A DNA stretch of 64,000 nucleotides from Homoserinimonas aerilata (GCF_006716125.1 NZ_VFOM01000001.1:744001-808000); one strand, 5' to 3'. Shown: positions 28,629 through 37,694, counted from the stretch's first letter. Notes: generated from the sequence alone by a model not told the origin. Program-made: numbers and translations.

Positions 28629-28690
28629 CCGCGAGTGGTCAGTTTCGGCCCCAAGATCGCGCTTGTGGGGCGAGGATTGACCACTCGCGG
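28629..28690. repeat. Long imperfect palindrome between convergent genes
   Basis: 25-nt arms (28629-28653 and 28666-28690) match at 20 positions; the outer 13 bp (CCGCGAGTGGTCA) are perfect and the loop is 12 nt. It separates the YidC-like gene from ydeI. A terminator role is likely but there is no U-tract. Confidence 0.6.
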
Positions 28691-28695
28691 AGGCG

Positions 28696-29271
28696 TCAGT
28701 GCGGGGTCTCGCCGCGCTCGAGCATCTCCACGAAGCCGGCGATGCGGCGGGCGCGGGTCTCGGGCCGCTTCGCGCCGTTCGTGCGAAAGATGATCGCGAA
28801 GCGGTTCTGCGACGACAGCGTTGCGAAGAGTTCGGATGCCCGGGGCGAGGCATCGAGGGCGGCCTGCAGGTCGTCGGGCACGGTCTTGTCGGCGACGCGG
28901 TACGCGGCATCCCAGCGGCCGTCGGCCTTCGCGGCTTCGACCTGCGCGATGCCGGCCGGGCGCATCCGCCCCTCTGCTGTGAGTCGCTCGATGTACTCGC
29001 GGTTGCGCTGTGACCAGACGCTGCGCGGCCTGCGCGGCGTGAACGACTGCAGCACGAAGTCGTCGTCGAGCCTGCCCGTCTGACCGTCGATCCAGCCGAA
29101 GCAGAGCGCGACGTCGAGCGCTTCGGGGTAGCGGAAGCCGGGCTGCTTCGACGCCTTCTTGGTGAGTTGCAGCCGCACGCCCGGATGTGTGGCTCCGTTC
29201 TCGTCGAGCCACGCCTCCCACTCCGTCGGTGTGTGGAGGTAGAGGATCGGCTTGTCATTGTGAGCGACCAT
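28696..29271 (-). CDS. YdeI/OmpD-associated family protein
   Basis: 191 residues. It shows the family hallmarks GFRYPEALDVALCFGWIDGQ, SFTPRRPRSVWSQRN and the C-terminal RARRIAGFVEMLERGE. Related proteins have been connected with antimicrobial-peptide and polymyxin resistance in Salmonella (YdeI), but the biochemical activity is unknown and the actinobacterial versions are unstudied. Confidence 0.88.
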   Translation of the reverse strand: MVAHNDKPILYLHTPTEWEAWLDENGATHPGVRLQLTKKASKQPGFRYPEALDVALCFGWIDGQTGRLDDDFVLQSFTPRRPRSVWSQRNREYIERLTAEGRMRPAGIAQVEAAKADGRWDAAYRVADKTVPDDLQAALDASPRASELFATLSSQNRFAIIFRTNGAKRPETRARRIAGFVEMLERGETPH

Positions 29272-29337
29272 GCGGCAACGCTACTCGGCACCCCCGACGC
29301 CGAGGTGCCGCGCGCTGCACTCTGCTTCGCGCGACAC

Positions 29338-29391
29338 TTGGCGACTTAGGCGACAGCTACGACCAGACACCTATGTCGCCAACTGTCGCCT
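29338..29391. repeat. Two-armed GGCGAC palindrome in a divergent promoter region
   Basis: GGCGAC at 29340-29345 and 29349-29354 face GTCGCC at 29375-29380 and 29385-29390, giving nested stems or alternative pairings (TTGGCGAC/GTCGCCAA, AGGCGACAG/CTGTCGCCT). It lies between the divergent ydeI-like and ankyrin genes. Confidence 0.5.
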
Positions 29392-29474
29392 CAGCGGCAA
29401 CATGGTGCGCTGGGCGGCGCCGCAGGAGAATCTGAACGGGTAGCGTTGACGCGCACACAGTCGCGAGGAGCAGC

Positions 29475-29906
29475 ATGAGTGAGAACGCTGAAGAGAAGAA
29501 CGCAGAACAGCAGGCCCCCGACGAGGAGACGCTCGCGTTCGCCGAAACCGTTTTTGAGGCGGCCCGCGACGGCGATGTCGAGAAGGTCAAGCAGCTTGTG
29601 GCCGCGGGCGTGCCCGTCAACCTCACCAACGCGCGCGGTGACTCGCTGCTCATCCTCGCCGCCTACCACCAGCATGCCGAGACGGTGGATGCCCTGCTTG
29701 CGCTGGGTGCGGATGTCGACAGGGTCAACGACATGGGCCAGACGGCGATGTCGTGCGCGGTGTTCCGCAACAACGGCGCGATCGTGACCACGCTGCTGGC
29801 GGCCGGTGCGGACCCGGAGCTCGGCTCGCACACCGCGCTGGCGATCGCGCAGCAGTTCGGCCTGCCCGAGATGGTGGCCCTGCTGGGCCCGGCCTCCGGT
29901 GAATAG
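29475..29906 (+). CDS. Ankyrin-repeat protein
   Basis: 143 residues made almost entirely of three to four ankyrin repeats (FEAARDGDVEKVKQLVAAG, LLILAAYHQHAETVDALLAL, CAVFRNNGAIVTTLLAAGAD), after a charged N-terminus. No signal peptide, so a cytosolic protein-interaction module. A Shine-Dalgarno GAGGAG precedes the ATG. It overlaps the following methyltransferase by 8 bp, suggesting coordinated expression and perhaps an interaction. Confidence 0.9.
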   Translation: MSENAEEKNAEQQAPDEETLAFAETVFEAARDGDVEKVKQLVAAGVPVNLTNARGDSLLILAAYHQHAETVDALLALGADVDRVNDMGQTAMSCAVFRNNGAIVTTLLAAGADPELGSHTALAIAQQFGLPEMVALLGPASGE

Positions 29907-31425
29907 CGCCCTCATCGCCCGGCTGCGAGACGATCTCGCGGCGGCCCGCTACGGCGTCGAGACGCTCACGGCCCTGTGGGGTGTCGAGGCGGATGCCGGG
30001 CTGTTCCGCGGCCAGCGGGTTCCGGCCCTCCGCGGGCTCGAGAACTCCGTCGCGCCCGCAGCGAGGCTGGCCCGGGCGTTCGTGCTCGGTCTTGCCGTCG
30101 AACGCGGCGCTCTCGAGGCCGCGCTGCCGAGCCTCGGGGTCGACGGTGCGATCGAGCTGGGGCTTGTCGAGCTTGTCGAGGGGAGCAGCGATGCTGCCCC
30201 TGTGCTGCGACCGTTGCTCGACCTGCGCCCCTACAGTTTCGTCGACGCCCACGGTGCCAGTGAGTTCACGATCGCGAGCGATCTGGGCGAGCTCGCGCTC
30301 GGCCATGCGATCCCGCCGCATCATGTTCTCGGCGTCGGCGGGGCATCCATGACTCTCAGCGGGCTCATGATCGACGAGCCCGTCGACAGCGTGCTCGATC
30401 TCGGCACCGGATGCGGCATCCAGGCCCTGCATGCGGCCCGGCATGCGCGTCGCGTCGTCGCCACCGACATCTCGCAGCGCGCGCTCGATCTGGCCGCGCT
30501 CAACGCCCAGCTGAACGGAATCGACAGCATCGAGTTCCGTCTCGGCAGCCTGTTCGAACCTGTCGCGGGGGAGCGCTTCGACCAGATCGTGTCGAATCCG
30601 CCGTTCGTGATCACGCCGCGCGTCGACGGCGTCCCCGCGTATGAGTACCGCGATGGCGGGCTTGTGGGTGACGCGCTCGTTGCACAGGTGGTTCAGGATG
30701 CGGCGGAGCATCTCGCGCCCGGCGGGGTCGCCCAGCTGCTCGGCAACTGGGAGTACCGCGGCGGCGTCGACGCCTTCGACCGTCTCGACGGGTGGCTCGA
30801 CGGCACCGGTCTCGACGCGTGGATTGTGGAGCGTGAGGTGCAGAGCGTCGAACAGTACGCGGAGACGTGGATCCGCGACGGCGGCACGCGCTCCGGAACA
30901 GCCGAGTTCGATCGGCTCTATGGCGCGTGGCTCGACGACTTCGCCGCCCGAGGGGTCACCCGCGTCGGCTTCGGCTACATGACCCTGCGCATGCCCGAGC
31001 GGGGATCGCCGACGCTGAGGCGCCTCGAACGGCTCGACGGCCCGCTCGGCAACGACTCGCACGGCAGTCACATCGCCGCGACGCTTCGTGCGCACGACTG
31101 GCTCACGACCGTGGGTGAAGAAGGGCTCGCGGATGCCCGCCTCACCCTGGCAGGCGACGTCACCGAGGAGCGCCACTACTGGCCGGGCGACGAGCACCCC
31201 ACCGTCATGACGCTGCGACAGGGCGGGGGCTTCGCGAGGAGCCTGCCACTCGACACAGCGGTCGCCGCGCTCGTGGGTGCCTGCGATGGCGAGCTGAGCA
31301 TCCGGGCCATTGCTGGCGCAATCGCCGAACTGCTTGACGTGGACGGCGGGGCGCTGCTTGAGGAGCTGCTGCCGAGCGTGCGCGAGCTGGTTCTCGCAGG
31401 GGTGCTGCTGTCGCCAGCTGAGTGA
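29899..31425 (+). CDS. Class I SAM-dependent methyltransferase (PrmC/RsmC-like)
   Basis: 508 residues from GTG 29899. An N-terminal helical domain (about 1-140) precedes a Rossmann methyltransferase core with SAM motif VLDLGTGCGIQALHAA and the SNPPFV motif (NPPF/Y), which marks N-methyltransferases acting on Gln, adenine or guanine. A C-terminal region of about 150 residues looks like a winged-helix/accessory domain. The layout fits a conserved actinobacterial family with N- and C-terminal extensions. Substrate, ribosomal RNA or a protein glutamine, is not decided. It overlaps the ankyrin gene by 8 bp. Confidence 0.85.
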   Translation: MNSALIARLRDDLAAARYGVETLTALWGVEADAGLFRGQRVPALRGLENSVAPAARLARAFVLGLAVERGALEAALPSLGVDGAIELGLVELVEGSSDAAPVLRPLLDLRPYSFVDAHGASEFTIASDLGELALGHAIPPHHVLGVGGASMTLSGLMIDEPVDSVLDLGTGCGIQALHAARHARRVVATDISQRALDLAALNAQLNGIDSIEFRLGSLFEPVAGERFDQIVSNPPFVITPRVDGVPAYEYRDGGLVGDALVAQVVQDAAEHLAPGGVAQLLGNWEYRGGVDAFDRLDGWLDGTGLDAWIVEREVQSVEQYAETWIRDGGTRSGTAEFDRLYGAWLDDFAARGVTRVGFGYMTLRMPERGSPTLRRLERLDGPLGNDSHGSHIAATLRAHDWLTTVGEEGLADARLTLAGDVTEERHYWPGDEHPTVMTLRQGGGFARSLPLDTAVAALVGACDGELSIRAIAGAIAELLDVDGGALLEELLPSVRELVLAGVLLSPAE

Positions 31426-31458
31426 CCCGAGCGTATCGAAATCCTCCAGCCGTACGAG

Positions 31459-31770
31459 CTAGCTGCGGCCCTGCTCGAGCACGTGCGGCGGGTCGACGAT
31501 GTCGTCGTAGTCACGGTTCTTGGTGACGTATGCGGCGGCCATGGGGCAGAGGGTGACGGCCCGCAGCCCCTGCTCGCGGATGTCATCGAGCGCGGCCACG
31601 ATCAGCTGCGTTCCGTAGCCGTGGCCGGTCTGATCGTCGTCGACCTTCGTGTGCAGGATGACGCGGCGTCCGCCGTCGTCGCGGTAGTTGATGTGCCCGA
31701 TCTCGGTGCCGTCGAGGGTGAGGACGTAGTGGTGGATGCTGTCGTCGCGTTCCACGATTGCGTTGGTCAT
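31459..31770 (-). CDS. GNAT-like N-acetyltransferase (NATD1/YidJ type)
   Basis: 103 residues. This compact acetyltransferase fold has HINYRDDGGRRVILHTKVDD, the acetyl-CoA loop in QTGHGYGTQLIVAAL and LCPMAAAYVTKN. Small members of this type acetylate unknown substrates. The ATG is 6 nt after a CAGGAT hexamer. It is divergent from the radical SAM gene, with the LexA box 42 bp upstream of its start, so it may share SOS control. Confidence 0.87.
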   Translation of the reverse strand: MTNAIVERDDSIHHYVLTLDGTEIGHINYRDDGGRRVILHTKVDDDQTGHGYGTQLIVAALDDIREQGLRAVTLCPMAAAYVTKNRDYDDIVDPPHVLEQGRS

Positions 31771-31776
31771 GCTCCC

Positions 31777-31782
31777 ATCCTG
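31777..31782 (-). promoter_or_regulatory. Leaderless -10 of the GNAT gene
   Basis: CAGGAT on the minus strand, 6 nt before ATG 31770. Confidence 0.4.
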
Positions 31783-31811
31783 CCCCGAGCATCCGCAGAT
31801 TGCATTGTGTT

Positions 31812-31825
31812 CGAACATGTGTTCG
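31812..31825. promoter_or_regulatory. LexA-binding (SOS) box
   Basis: CGAACATGTGTTCG matches the Gram-positive/actinobacterial consensus CGAACRNRYGTTCG at every position. It is 9 bp upstream of the radical SAM gene start and in the divergent region with the GNAT gene. Confidence 0.85.
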
Positions 31826-31834
31826 AATGTCGGG

Positions 31835-32935
31835 ATGAGGTGGAGCGGGCAGGAGATCAACCAGGAGCAGGAGGGTGCCCTGCCGGGGCTCGCGCGCCTC
31901 AACAATCTGGTGCGCACGGTGCGCACGCCCGAGTTCGACGGCGTCACGTTCTACGAGGTGCTGGCGAAGTCGGCACTCAACCGCGTTCCGGGGCAGAGCC
32001 GTATGCCTTTCGGCTGGACGATCAACCCGATGCGCGGATGCCTGCACCAGTGCACATACTGCTTCGCGCGGCCGACGCACAACTATCTCGACCTCGATGC
32101 TGGCCGTGATTTCGACACCCAGATCATCGTCAAGGTGAATGTGGCCGAGGTTCTCGCGAAGGAGCTGTCGAAGCCGTCGTGGGGTCGGCATCCGGTGGCC
32201 CTCGGCACCAACACGGACCCGTATCAGCGGGCGGAGGGTCGCTACCGGCTGATGCCCGGCATCATCTCGGCCCTCGCCTCGACGGGCACGCCGCTGTCGA
32301 TCCTCACGAAGGGCACGCTGCTGCGCCGCGACCTGCCGCTTCTTGCGGAGGCGAGCGAGCATGTCCCCGTTGATCTGGCCATGTCGATCGCCGTCTACGA
32401 CGACGAACTGCAGCAGTCGGTCGAGCCGGGCACACCGACGGCGAAGGCGCGCCTCGCGACCGTGAGTGCGGTGCGGGAGGCTGGCCTCGACTGCACGGTG
32501 TTCCTCATGCCGATCCTGCCCTTCCTCACCGACACGCGCGCGCATCTCGAGACGGCGCTGCGGCAGGTGAGGGATGCGGGGTCCACCTCGGTCATCTATT
32601 CGGCGCTTCACCTGCGGCCCGGTGTCAAGGAGTGGTACTTCCAGTGGCTTGAGCGCGTGCATCCGGAGCTTGTCGGCAGATACCGCGAGCTTTACGCGAA
32701 GGGGGCCTACGCGCCCAAGGAGTACCGGCAGTGGCTCGCCGCGAAACTCAAGCCGCTCATCAGGAACCACGGTCTCGAGCGCGGGCGCGAAGACCCGGCT
32801 ACCGGGGGAGTGCGGTCAACGGCCCTCGGACGACCGCGGTTCGAGGGCGGCGAGAACGCCCCGCGTTCACTCATCGCCGAGGAGTTGCCGCCGGGCATCG
32901 CTGCGCGGGCGATCGAGCAGCCGGCGCTGTTCTGA
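31835..32935 (+). CDS. Rv2578c-family radical SAM protein
   Basis: 366 residues. The radical SAM cluster CxxxCxxC is at Cys69, Cys73 and Cys76 (RGCLHQCTYCFARP), followed by LGTNTDPYQ and SILTKGTLL, as in spore-photoproduct-lyase-like/Rv2578c proteins. A role in DNA repair or modification is often assumed because of DNA-damage induction in mycobacteria; the reaction is not known. The ATG 31835 is 9 bp downstream of a perfect LexA box, so it should be SOS-inducible here too. Confidence 0.9.
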   Translation: MRWSGQEINQEQEGALPGLARLNNLVRTVRTPEFDGVTFYEVLAKSALNRVPGQSRMPFGWTINPMRGCLHQCTYCFARPTHNYLDLDAGRDFDTQIIVKVNVAEVLAKELSKPSWGRHPVALGTNTDPYQRAEGRYRLMPGIISALASTGTPLSILTKGTLLRRDLPLLAEASEHVPVDLAMSIAVYDDELQQSVEPGTPTAKARLATVSAVREAGLDCTVFLMPILPFLTDTRAHLETALRQVRDAGSTSVIYSALHLRPGVKEWYFQWLERVHPELVGRYRELYAKGAYAPKEYRQWLAAKLKPLIRNHGLERGREDPATGGVRSTALGRPRFEGGENAPRSLIAEELPPGIAARAIEQPALF

Positions 32936-32987
32936 TGGGCCGCGCTCGATCCCGGCACGTCGCCGTGTCTTCTGTGGGCCCGCCCGT

Positions 32988-32993
32988 TAGCCT
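32988..32993 (+). promoter_or_regulatory. Leaderless -10 of the DUF3097 gene
   Basis: TAGCCT, 6 nt before GTG 33000. Confidence 0.55.
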
Positions 32994-32999
32994 CATGCG

Positions 33000-33857
33000 G
33001 TGAGCGATGATCTTTTCGGCCCCGACCGCTACAGCGCCGACGTTCTGGCCGATTTTCGGCAGAGCCGCAGGCCGAAACCCGTGCCGACGGTTGAAGCCGA
33101 GCACGAGCTCGTGATCGAGTGGGCCGACACCGGGTTCTGCGGTGCGGTCGTGGGCACCGAGTCCGGCCACGTTCAGCTTGAGGACTTCGGCGGGGCCATC
33201 AGGGTGTTCCCGCTCGGCCCGGGCTTTCTGCTCGAGGGCAAGCCCGTCGTGCTGGCGGCGCCGGCGAAGCAGAAGGCGACTGGCCCGCTGCGCTCCGCAT
33301 CCGGATCCGTGGCCGTCACCGATCACACGGCGAGGGTCGCCCGCGCCAGCCGCATCTTCGTGGAAGGCCGGCACGACGCCGAGCTCGTCGAGAAGGTGTG
33401 GGGCCACGACCTGCGCGTCGAGGGTGTCGTCGTCGAATATCTTGAGGGCGTCGATGACCTCGACGCCGTGGTGCGCGAGTTCGCGCCCTCGGCCGACCGC
33501 CGCATCGGCGTTCTCGTCGACCATCTCGTGGCCGGCTCGAAGGAGAGTCGCATAGCGGATGCGGTGGCGCGCGGCCCGTACGGAGCCCACGTGCTCGTCG
33601 TCGGGCATCCGTTCATCGACGTGTGGCAGGCGGTGAAGTCGGCGAGGATCGGGCTGCGCGAGTGGCCTGTCATCCCGCGCGGCATCGAATGGAAGCACGG
33701 CATCTGTGAGGCGCTCGGCTGGCCGCACGAGGAGCAGGCCGACATCGCCCGCGCCTGGCAGCGGATCCTCGGGCGGGTGGAGACCTTCGCCGATCTGGAG
33801 CCCGCACTTCTGGGCCGTGTCGAGCAGCTGATCGACTTCGTCACCGAACCGGAGTGA
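33000..33857 (+). CDS. DUF3097-family protein with Toprim-like core
   Basis: 285 residues. An N-terminal basic region leads to a small beta domain. From about residue 118 comes a Toprim-like segment (FVEGRHDAELVEKVWGHDLR) followed by YLEGVDDLDAVV and GVLVDHLVAGSKESRIA, which carry the acidic residues expected for metal binding. It is a conserved actinobacterial family (DUF3097, from memory) of unknown function; the Toprim resemblance suggests nucleic-acid or phosphotransfer chemistry. The GTG lies 6 nt after TAGCCT. Confidence 0.85.
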   Translation: MSDDLFGPDRYSADVLADFRQSRRPKPVPTVEAEHELVIEWADTGFCGAVVGTESGHVQLEDFGGAIRVFPLGPGFLLEGKPVVLAAPAKQKATGPLRSASGSVAVTDHTARVARASRIFVEGRHDAELVEKVWGHDLRVEGVVVEYLEGVDDLDAVVREFAPSADRRIGVLVDHLVAGSKESRIADAVARGPYGAHVLVVGHPFIDVWQAVKSARIGLREWPVIPRGIEWKHGICEALGWPHEEQADIARAWQRILGRVETFADLEPALLGRVEQLIDFVTEPE

Positions 33858-33914
33858 CAGCCGGCCCTGCCGAAATCAGGGAGATCCCCCATACCGCCGG
33901 GGGTGCTCGGTGGG

Positions 33915-33920
33915 CAGGAT
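33915..33920 (+). promoter_or_regulatory. Leaderless -10 of the PspC gene
   Basis: CAGGAT, 6 nt before ATG 33927. Confidence 0.4.
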
Positions 33921-33926
33921 GGGAGC

Positions 33927-34109
33927 ATGTCAACTCTTCAACGGCCCCGCGATGGTCGCGTGCTCGCTGGCGTCTGCGCCGGCATCGCGCTCCGATTCGA
34001 TCTGTCTCCCACCCTTGTGCGCTGGATCTTCGCGCTCTGCGTGCTGTTCGCGGGCATGCCGATCCTGATCTACATACTGCTGTGGGTGCTCATGCCCGAG
34101 GGCTACTAG
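33927..34109 (+). CDS. PspC-domain membrane protein
   Basis: 60 residues: a complete PspC domain with RPRDGRVLAGVCAGIALRFD, the helix containing LVRWIFALCVLFAG, and the hallmark LIYILLWVLMPE end. PspC proteins act in envelope-stress responses. There is no pspA or other psp gene beside it, so its partners are elsewhere. The ATG is 6 nt after CAGGAT. Confidence 0.92.
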   Translation: MSTLQRPRDGRVLAGVCAGIALRFDLSPTLVRWIFALCVLFAGMPILIYILLWVLMPEGY

Positions 34110-34149
34110 CTCCGGGTCGACGGATGCCACGCCGTGTGCCGAAAACGGC

Positions 34150-34155
34150 TAAAGT
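34150..34155 (+). promoter_or_regulatory. Leaderless -10 of the 57-residue membrane protein
   Basis: TAAAGT, 6 nt before ATG 34162. It supports this small gene as real. Confidence 0.55.
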
Positions 34156-34161
34156 CGAGGC

Positions 34162-34335
34162 ATGAACATCGTCGCCTTCGTCATCTCCTTCATCGTCTTC
34201 GTGGGCGGGCTGCTGCTGATGGGGTTCTCGTTCTCGACTCCCGGTGTTGAGCTGGTGATGTTCCTCGGGGGCATTCTCGCTGTGGGCGTCGCGGTGGCGA
34301 TTCCCGCGCACCTGCTCAAGCGCATCGACCGCTGA
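34162..34335 (+). CDS. Small two-helix membrane protein
   Basis: 57 residues: helix 1 about 3-23, a short polar turn (SFSTPGVE), helix 2 about 29-49, and a basic end (LLKRIDR). No known domain. Support comes from the coding-like hydrophobic pattern, from a TAAAGT hexamer exactly 6 nt before the ATG, and from its position after another small membrane protein. It is a short gene that automatic callers may miss. Confidence 0.75.
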   Translation: MNIVAFVISFIVFVGGLLLMGFSFSTPGVELVMFLGGILAVGVAVAIPAHLLKRIDR

Positions 34336-34440
34336 GCGCCCCTGCGGGTCAGTAGCCGTCCCGCGGCAGCCATCCCGAGGGTTGAGGTGTCGCGGTCTAC
34401 CGAGACAGTCTCGAAACCCGGCCCACGGGCGACTCCACGC

Positions 34441-35979
34441 TCAGAGCACGTCGTCGTCGACCCAGTCGAGCGTCCGCTCCACGGCTTTCGACCAGTTGCG
34501 GGTGAGCCGTCCGCGTTCGTCCGCATCCATGGTCGGCTCCCAGCGCCGGTCTTCCTGCCACTTCTCGCGTAGCTCGTCGAGTCCGCTCCAGTAGCCGACG
34601 GCGAGTCCGGCCGCGTAGGCGGCGCCGAGCGCCGTGGTCTCGCCGATGACGGGCCGCACGACGGGCAGATCGAGGATGTCTGCCTGGAACTGCAGAAGCG
34701 TGTCGTTCTGGGTCGCCCCACCGTCGACCCGCAGCTCCTCCAGAGGTGTTCCCATGTCTGCGGTCGCGGCGTCGAGCACCTCGCGCGTCTGGAATGCGAT
34801 CGATTCGAGGGCGGCCCGGGCTATGTGGCCTTTGTTCACGAAACGGGTGAGGCCCACAAGCGCGCCCCGAGCATCCGGTCGCCAGTGGGGGGCGAAGAGC
34901 CCCGAGAATGCGGGCACGAAGTAGGCGCCGCCGTTGTCGTCGACGGAGAGGGCGAGCTTCTCGACTTCCTCCGAGGAGGAGATGATGCCGAGGTTGTCGC
35001 GCAGCCACTGGATGAGCGAGCCGGTCACCGCGATGGAGCCTTCGAGCGCGTAGTGCGTATCGCCGTCGCCGAGCTTGTACGCGATGGTGGTGAGCAGGCC
35101 GTTCGTGCTGGCCACGACATCCGTTCCCGTGTTGATGATGAGGAAGTTGCCGGTGCCGTAGGTGTTCTTGGCTTCGCCTGCGGCGAATGCGGCCTGCCCG
35201 AAGGTGGCCGCCTGCTGGTCGCCGAGGATGCCGGCGATGGGGGTCTCGCGCAGGAGGCTGGAGGAGGCGGCGCGGCCGTATTCCTCGGAGGATGATCGCA
35301 CCTCCGGGAGCAGCGATCGCGGGATGTCGAAGGCCGCCAGGATGTCGTCATCCCATTCGAGTGTGCGCAGGTCGAGCAGCAGGGTTCTGCTGGCGTTCGT
35401 CACGTCGCTCGCGTGCACGCCGCCCTGCGGGCCGCCGGTGAGGTTCCACAACACCCAGGTGTCGGTTGTGCCGAACAGCAGTTCGCCGCGTTCGCCGCGC
35501 TCCCGCACCCCGTCGACGTTCTCGAGGATCCAGGCGATCTTGGTTGCCGCGAAGTAGGTGCTCAGCGGCAGCCCGGTGACGGGTGTGAAACGGTCGAGCC
35601 CGCCGTCGGCGGCGAGGCGGTCGACGATGCCCTGGGTGCGGGTGTCCTGCCAGACGATCGCGTTGTAGACGGGCTCGCCGGTGGCCTTGTCCCAGACGAC
35701 GGTCGTCTCCCGCTGGTTGGTGATGCCGACCGCGCGGATGTCGTGGCGGGTCAGATTCGCCTTGGAGAGGGCCTGCCCGATGACCTCGCGCACATTGCCC
35801 CAGATCTCGGCAGGGTCGTGCTCGATCCATCCGGGCCTCGGGAAGATCTGCTCGTGCTCCTTCTGGCCGACGCTGACGATGCTCGCGTCATGGTCGAAGA
35901 TGATCGCCCGGGAGCTGGTGGTGCCCTGGTCGATGGCGAGGATGTATCCGGTGTCCTGGCTTGTGGCGTCGCTGCTCAT
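34441..35979 (-). CDS. glpK: Glycerol kinase
   Basis: 512 residues. It phosphorylates glycerol to sn-glycerol 3-phosphate. FGGY-family signatures are present: [15 protein letters not shown] at the start, [30 protein letters not shown] and [19 protein letters not shown]. The ATG overlaps the stop of the upstream acyl-CoA synthetase (ATGA) and also lies 6 nt after a TAGCCT hexamer inside that gene, so it may be both cotranscribed and separately leaderless. No glpF or glpD is adjacent. Confidence 0.96.
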   Translation of the reverse strand: MSSDATSQDTGYILAIDQGTTSSRAIIFDHDASIVSVGQKEHEQIFPRPGWIEHDPAEIWGNVREVIGQALSKANLTRHDIRAVGITNQRETTVVWDKATGEPVYNAIVWQDTRTQGIVDRLAADGGLDRFTPVTGLPLSTYFAATKIAWILENVDGVRERGERGELLFGTTDTWVLWNLTGGPQGGVHASDVTNASRTLLLDLRTLEWDDDILAAFDIPRSLLPEVRSSSEEYGRAASSSLLRETPIAGILGDQQAATFGQAAFAAGEAKNTYGTGNFLIINTGTDVVASTNGLLTTIAYKLGDGDTHYALEGSIAVTGSLIQWLRDNLGIISSSEEVEKLALSVDDNGGAYFVPAFSGLFAPHWRPDARGALVGLTRFVNKGHIARAALESIAFQTREVLDAATADMGTPLEELRVDGGATQNDTLLQFQADILDLPVVRPVIGETTALGAAYAAGLAVGYWSGLDELREKWQEDRRWEPTMDADERGRLTRNWSKAVERTLDWVDDDVL

Positions 35980-37688
35980 TCCAGCAGGCTATCGCGCACC
36001 ACCCTGCGAAGCGTCTTGCCGATGAGTGACTTCGGCAGCTCGTCGACGGCGACGATTCGGCGCGGCACCTTGTAGGCGGTCAGCTGCTCACGCATCCGCT
36101 CGCGCACGGCATCCGCATCGAGGGTGGCGCCCTGGCGCAGCACGACGGCGGCGATGACATCTTCGCCGCTGTGCTCGCTGGGCAGCCCGACGACTGCGGC
36201 GTCGACGATGTCGGGATGGTTCTTCAGCGCGTCTTCGACCTCGCTGGGGGAGACGTTGAAGCCTCCCGTGATGATGAGCTCCTTGATGCGATCGACGATG
36301 GAGACGAAGCCGTCGCCGTCGATCGTGACGATGTCACCCGTGCGGAACCAGGGCATGCCGCCGTCAGGGTCGTCGACGAACACCGCCGCGGTCTCCTCAC
36401 TCTTCTTCCAGTAGCCGCTCATCACCTGGGGGCCGCGAACGATCAGCTCTCCGGCCTCACCTGTCGGCCGATCGACGGTCGGGTTCTCGGGGTCGACCAC
36501 CCGCACCTCGGTGTTGGGCAGGGGAAGGCCCACCGTTCCGGCCTTGCGTGACGGATGCACAGGGTTGGCCATGAGAACGGGGCTCGTCTCGGAGAGGCCA
36601 TAGCCTTCGACGAGGTAGCCGCCCGTCTCCGCCTCCCACGGCTCGACGAGGGCCGCGCTGAGAGGCATGGCACCGGAGATCGCGATCTGGATGCCCTCCA
36701 GCGAGACGCCCTTTTCCTTCGCGGCCGCCTGCAGCCGGTCGTAGATGGGCGGCACCGCGGGCAGGAACGTCGGCGGATGCTTCTTGATGACCTTGAGCAC
36801 CAGCTCCGGGTCGAACTTGGGGAACAGCACCAGCCGTGAGCCCATGCTCATGGCGAAGGTGAGACACAGCGTGAGCCCGTAGGCGTGGAACATGGGCAGC
36901 ACCGCGTAAACGACGGCGGTACCGCGCGGGATCGTCGGAACCCAGGCGCGGGCCTGCGCCGCATTGGTGCTGAGATTGAGGTGGGTGAGCGTGGCACCCT
37001 TCGGGTGGCCGGTGGTTCCGCTCGTGTACTGGATGACGGCGACGTCATCGCGCGACGGCTTGGGGACATCCGGGCTGATCGGGTCTCCGGCGAGCAGCTC
37101 GTGCCAGGGCACGGTGCCGCTGACCTTGGTGGTGAGCGTGGCACGCGCCTCACGGGCCTTCGCGATCGGCAGGCGCAGAGCGAAGCGGGTCAGGGGCGGC
37201 ATCGCCCGGGTGACGTCGACCGACACGATCGTGTCGACGGCGAGGTCGGAGGGGAAGTCCTGGATGGTCGCGACCACCTTGTCCCAGGCGATCACGACGC
37301 GGGCGCGGTGGTCCTCGAACTGGTGGCGGAGCTCGCCGGGCGTGTACAGGGGGTTGTGCTCGACGACGATGGCACCGAGGCGCAGAACCGCATAGAACGC
37401 GGCGATGTGCTGCGGGCAGTTGGGCAGCACGAGCGCGACGGGGTCGCCCCTCTTCACGCCGAGCGCGCTGAGGGCGCGCGCGGCGCGATCGATCTGGTCG
37501 CCGAGCTGCGCGTAGGTGGTTGTGCCGCCGAAGAACTCGAGCGCGACATTGTCGGGGAACTCCCGCACGGAGCCTTCGACGATGTCGAGCAGGCTGCCGC
37601 TCGGCAGCTCGATGTCGTGCGGTACACCGGGGGCGTAGCTGCCCAACCAGGGGCGGGGCGTGCTGATGGGCAGGGCGTCAGAGGTCAC
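35976..37688 (-). CDS. Long-chain fatty-acid-CoA ligase (AMP-binding)
   Basis: 570 residues. It is an ANL-superfamily enzyme activating fatty acids to acyl-CoA. Motifs: [16 protein letters not shown] (P-loop), [24 protein letters not shown] and the C-terminal lysine in [13 protein letters not shown]. Start GTG 37688 lies 6 nt after TAGAGT. Its stop overlaps glpK by 4 bp; together they could feed acyl-CoA and glycerol 3-phosphate into glycerolipid synthesis or turnover. FadD-like, but the chain-length preference is not known. Confidence 0.93.
   Translation of the reverse strand: MTSDALPISTPRPWLGSYAPGVPHDIELPSGSLLDIVEGSVREFPDNVALEFFGGTTTYAQLGDQIDRAARALSALGVKRGDPVALVLPNCPQHIAAFYAVLRLGAIVVEHNPLYTPGELRHQFEDHRARVVIAWDKVVATIQDFPSDLAVDTIVSVDVTRAMPPLTRFALRLPIAKAREARATLTTKVSGTVPWHELLAGDPISPDVPKPSRDDVAVIQYTSGTTGHPKGATLTHLNLSTNAAQARAWVPTIPRGTAVVYAVLPMFHAYGLTLCLTFAMSMGSRLVLFPKFDPELVLKVIKKHPPTFLPAVPPIYDRLQAAAKEKGVSLEGIQIAISGAMPLSAALVEPWEAETGGYLVEGYGLSETSPVLMANPVHPSRKAGTVGLPLPNTEVRVVDPENPTVDRPTGEAGELIVRGPQVMSGYWKKSEETAAVFVDDPDGGMPWFRTGDIVTIDGDGFVSIVDRIKELIITGGFNVSPSEVEDALKNHPDIVDAAVVGLPSEHSGEDVIAAVVLRQGATLDADAVRERMREQLTAYKVPRRIVAVDELPKSLIGKTLRRVVRDSLLE
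35986..35991 (-). promoter_or_regulatory. Internal leaderless -10 of glpK
   Basis: TAGCCT on the minus strand, within the 3' end of fadD and 6 nt before the glpK ATG. Confidence 0.45.
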
Positions 37689-37694
37689 GCAGCA

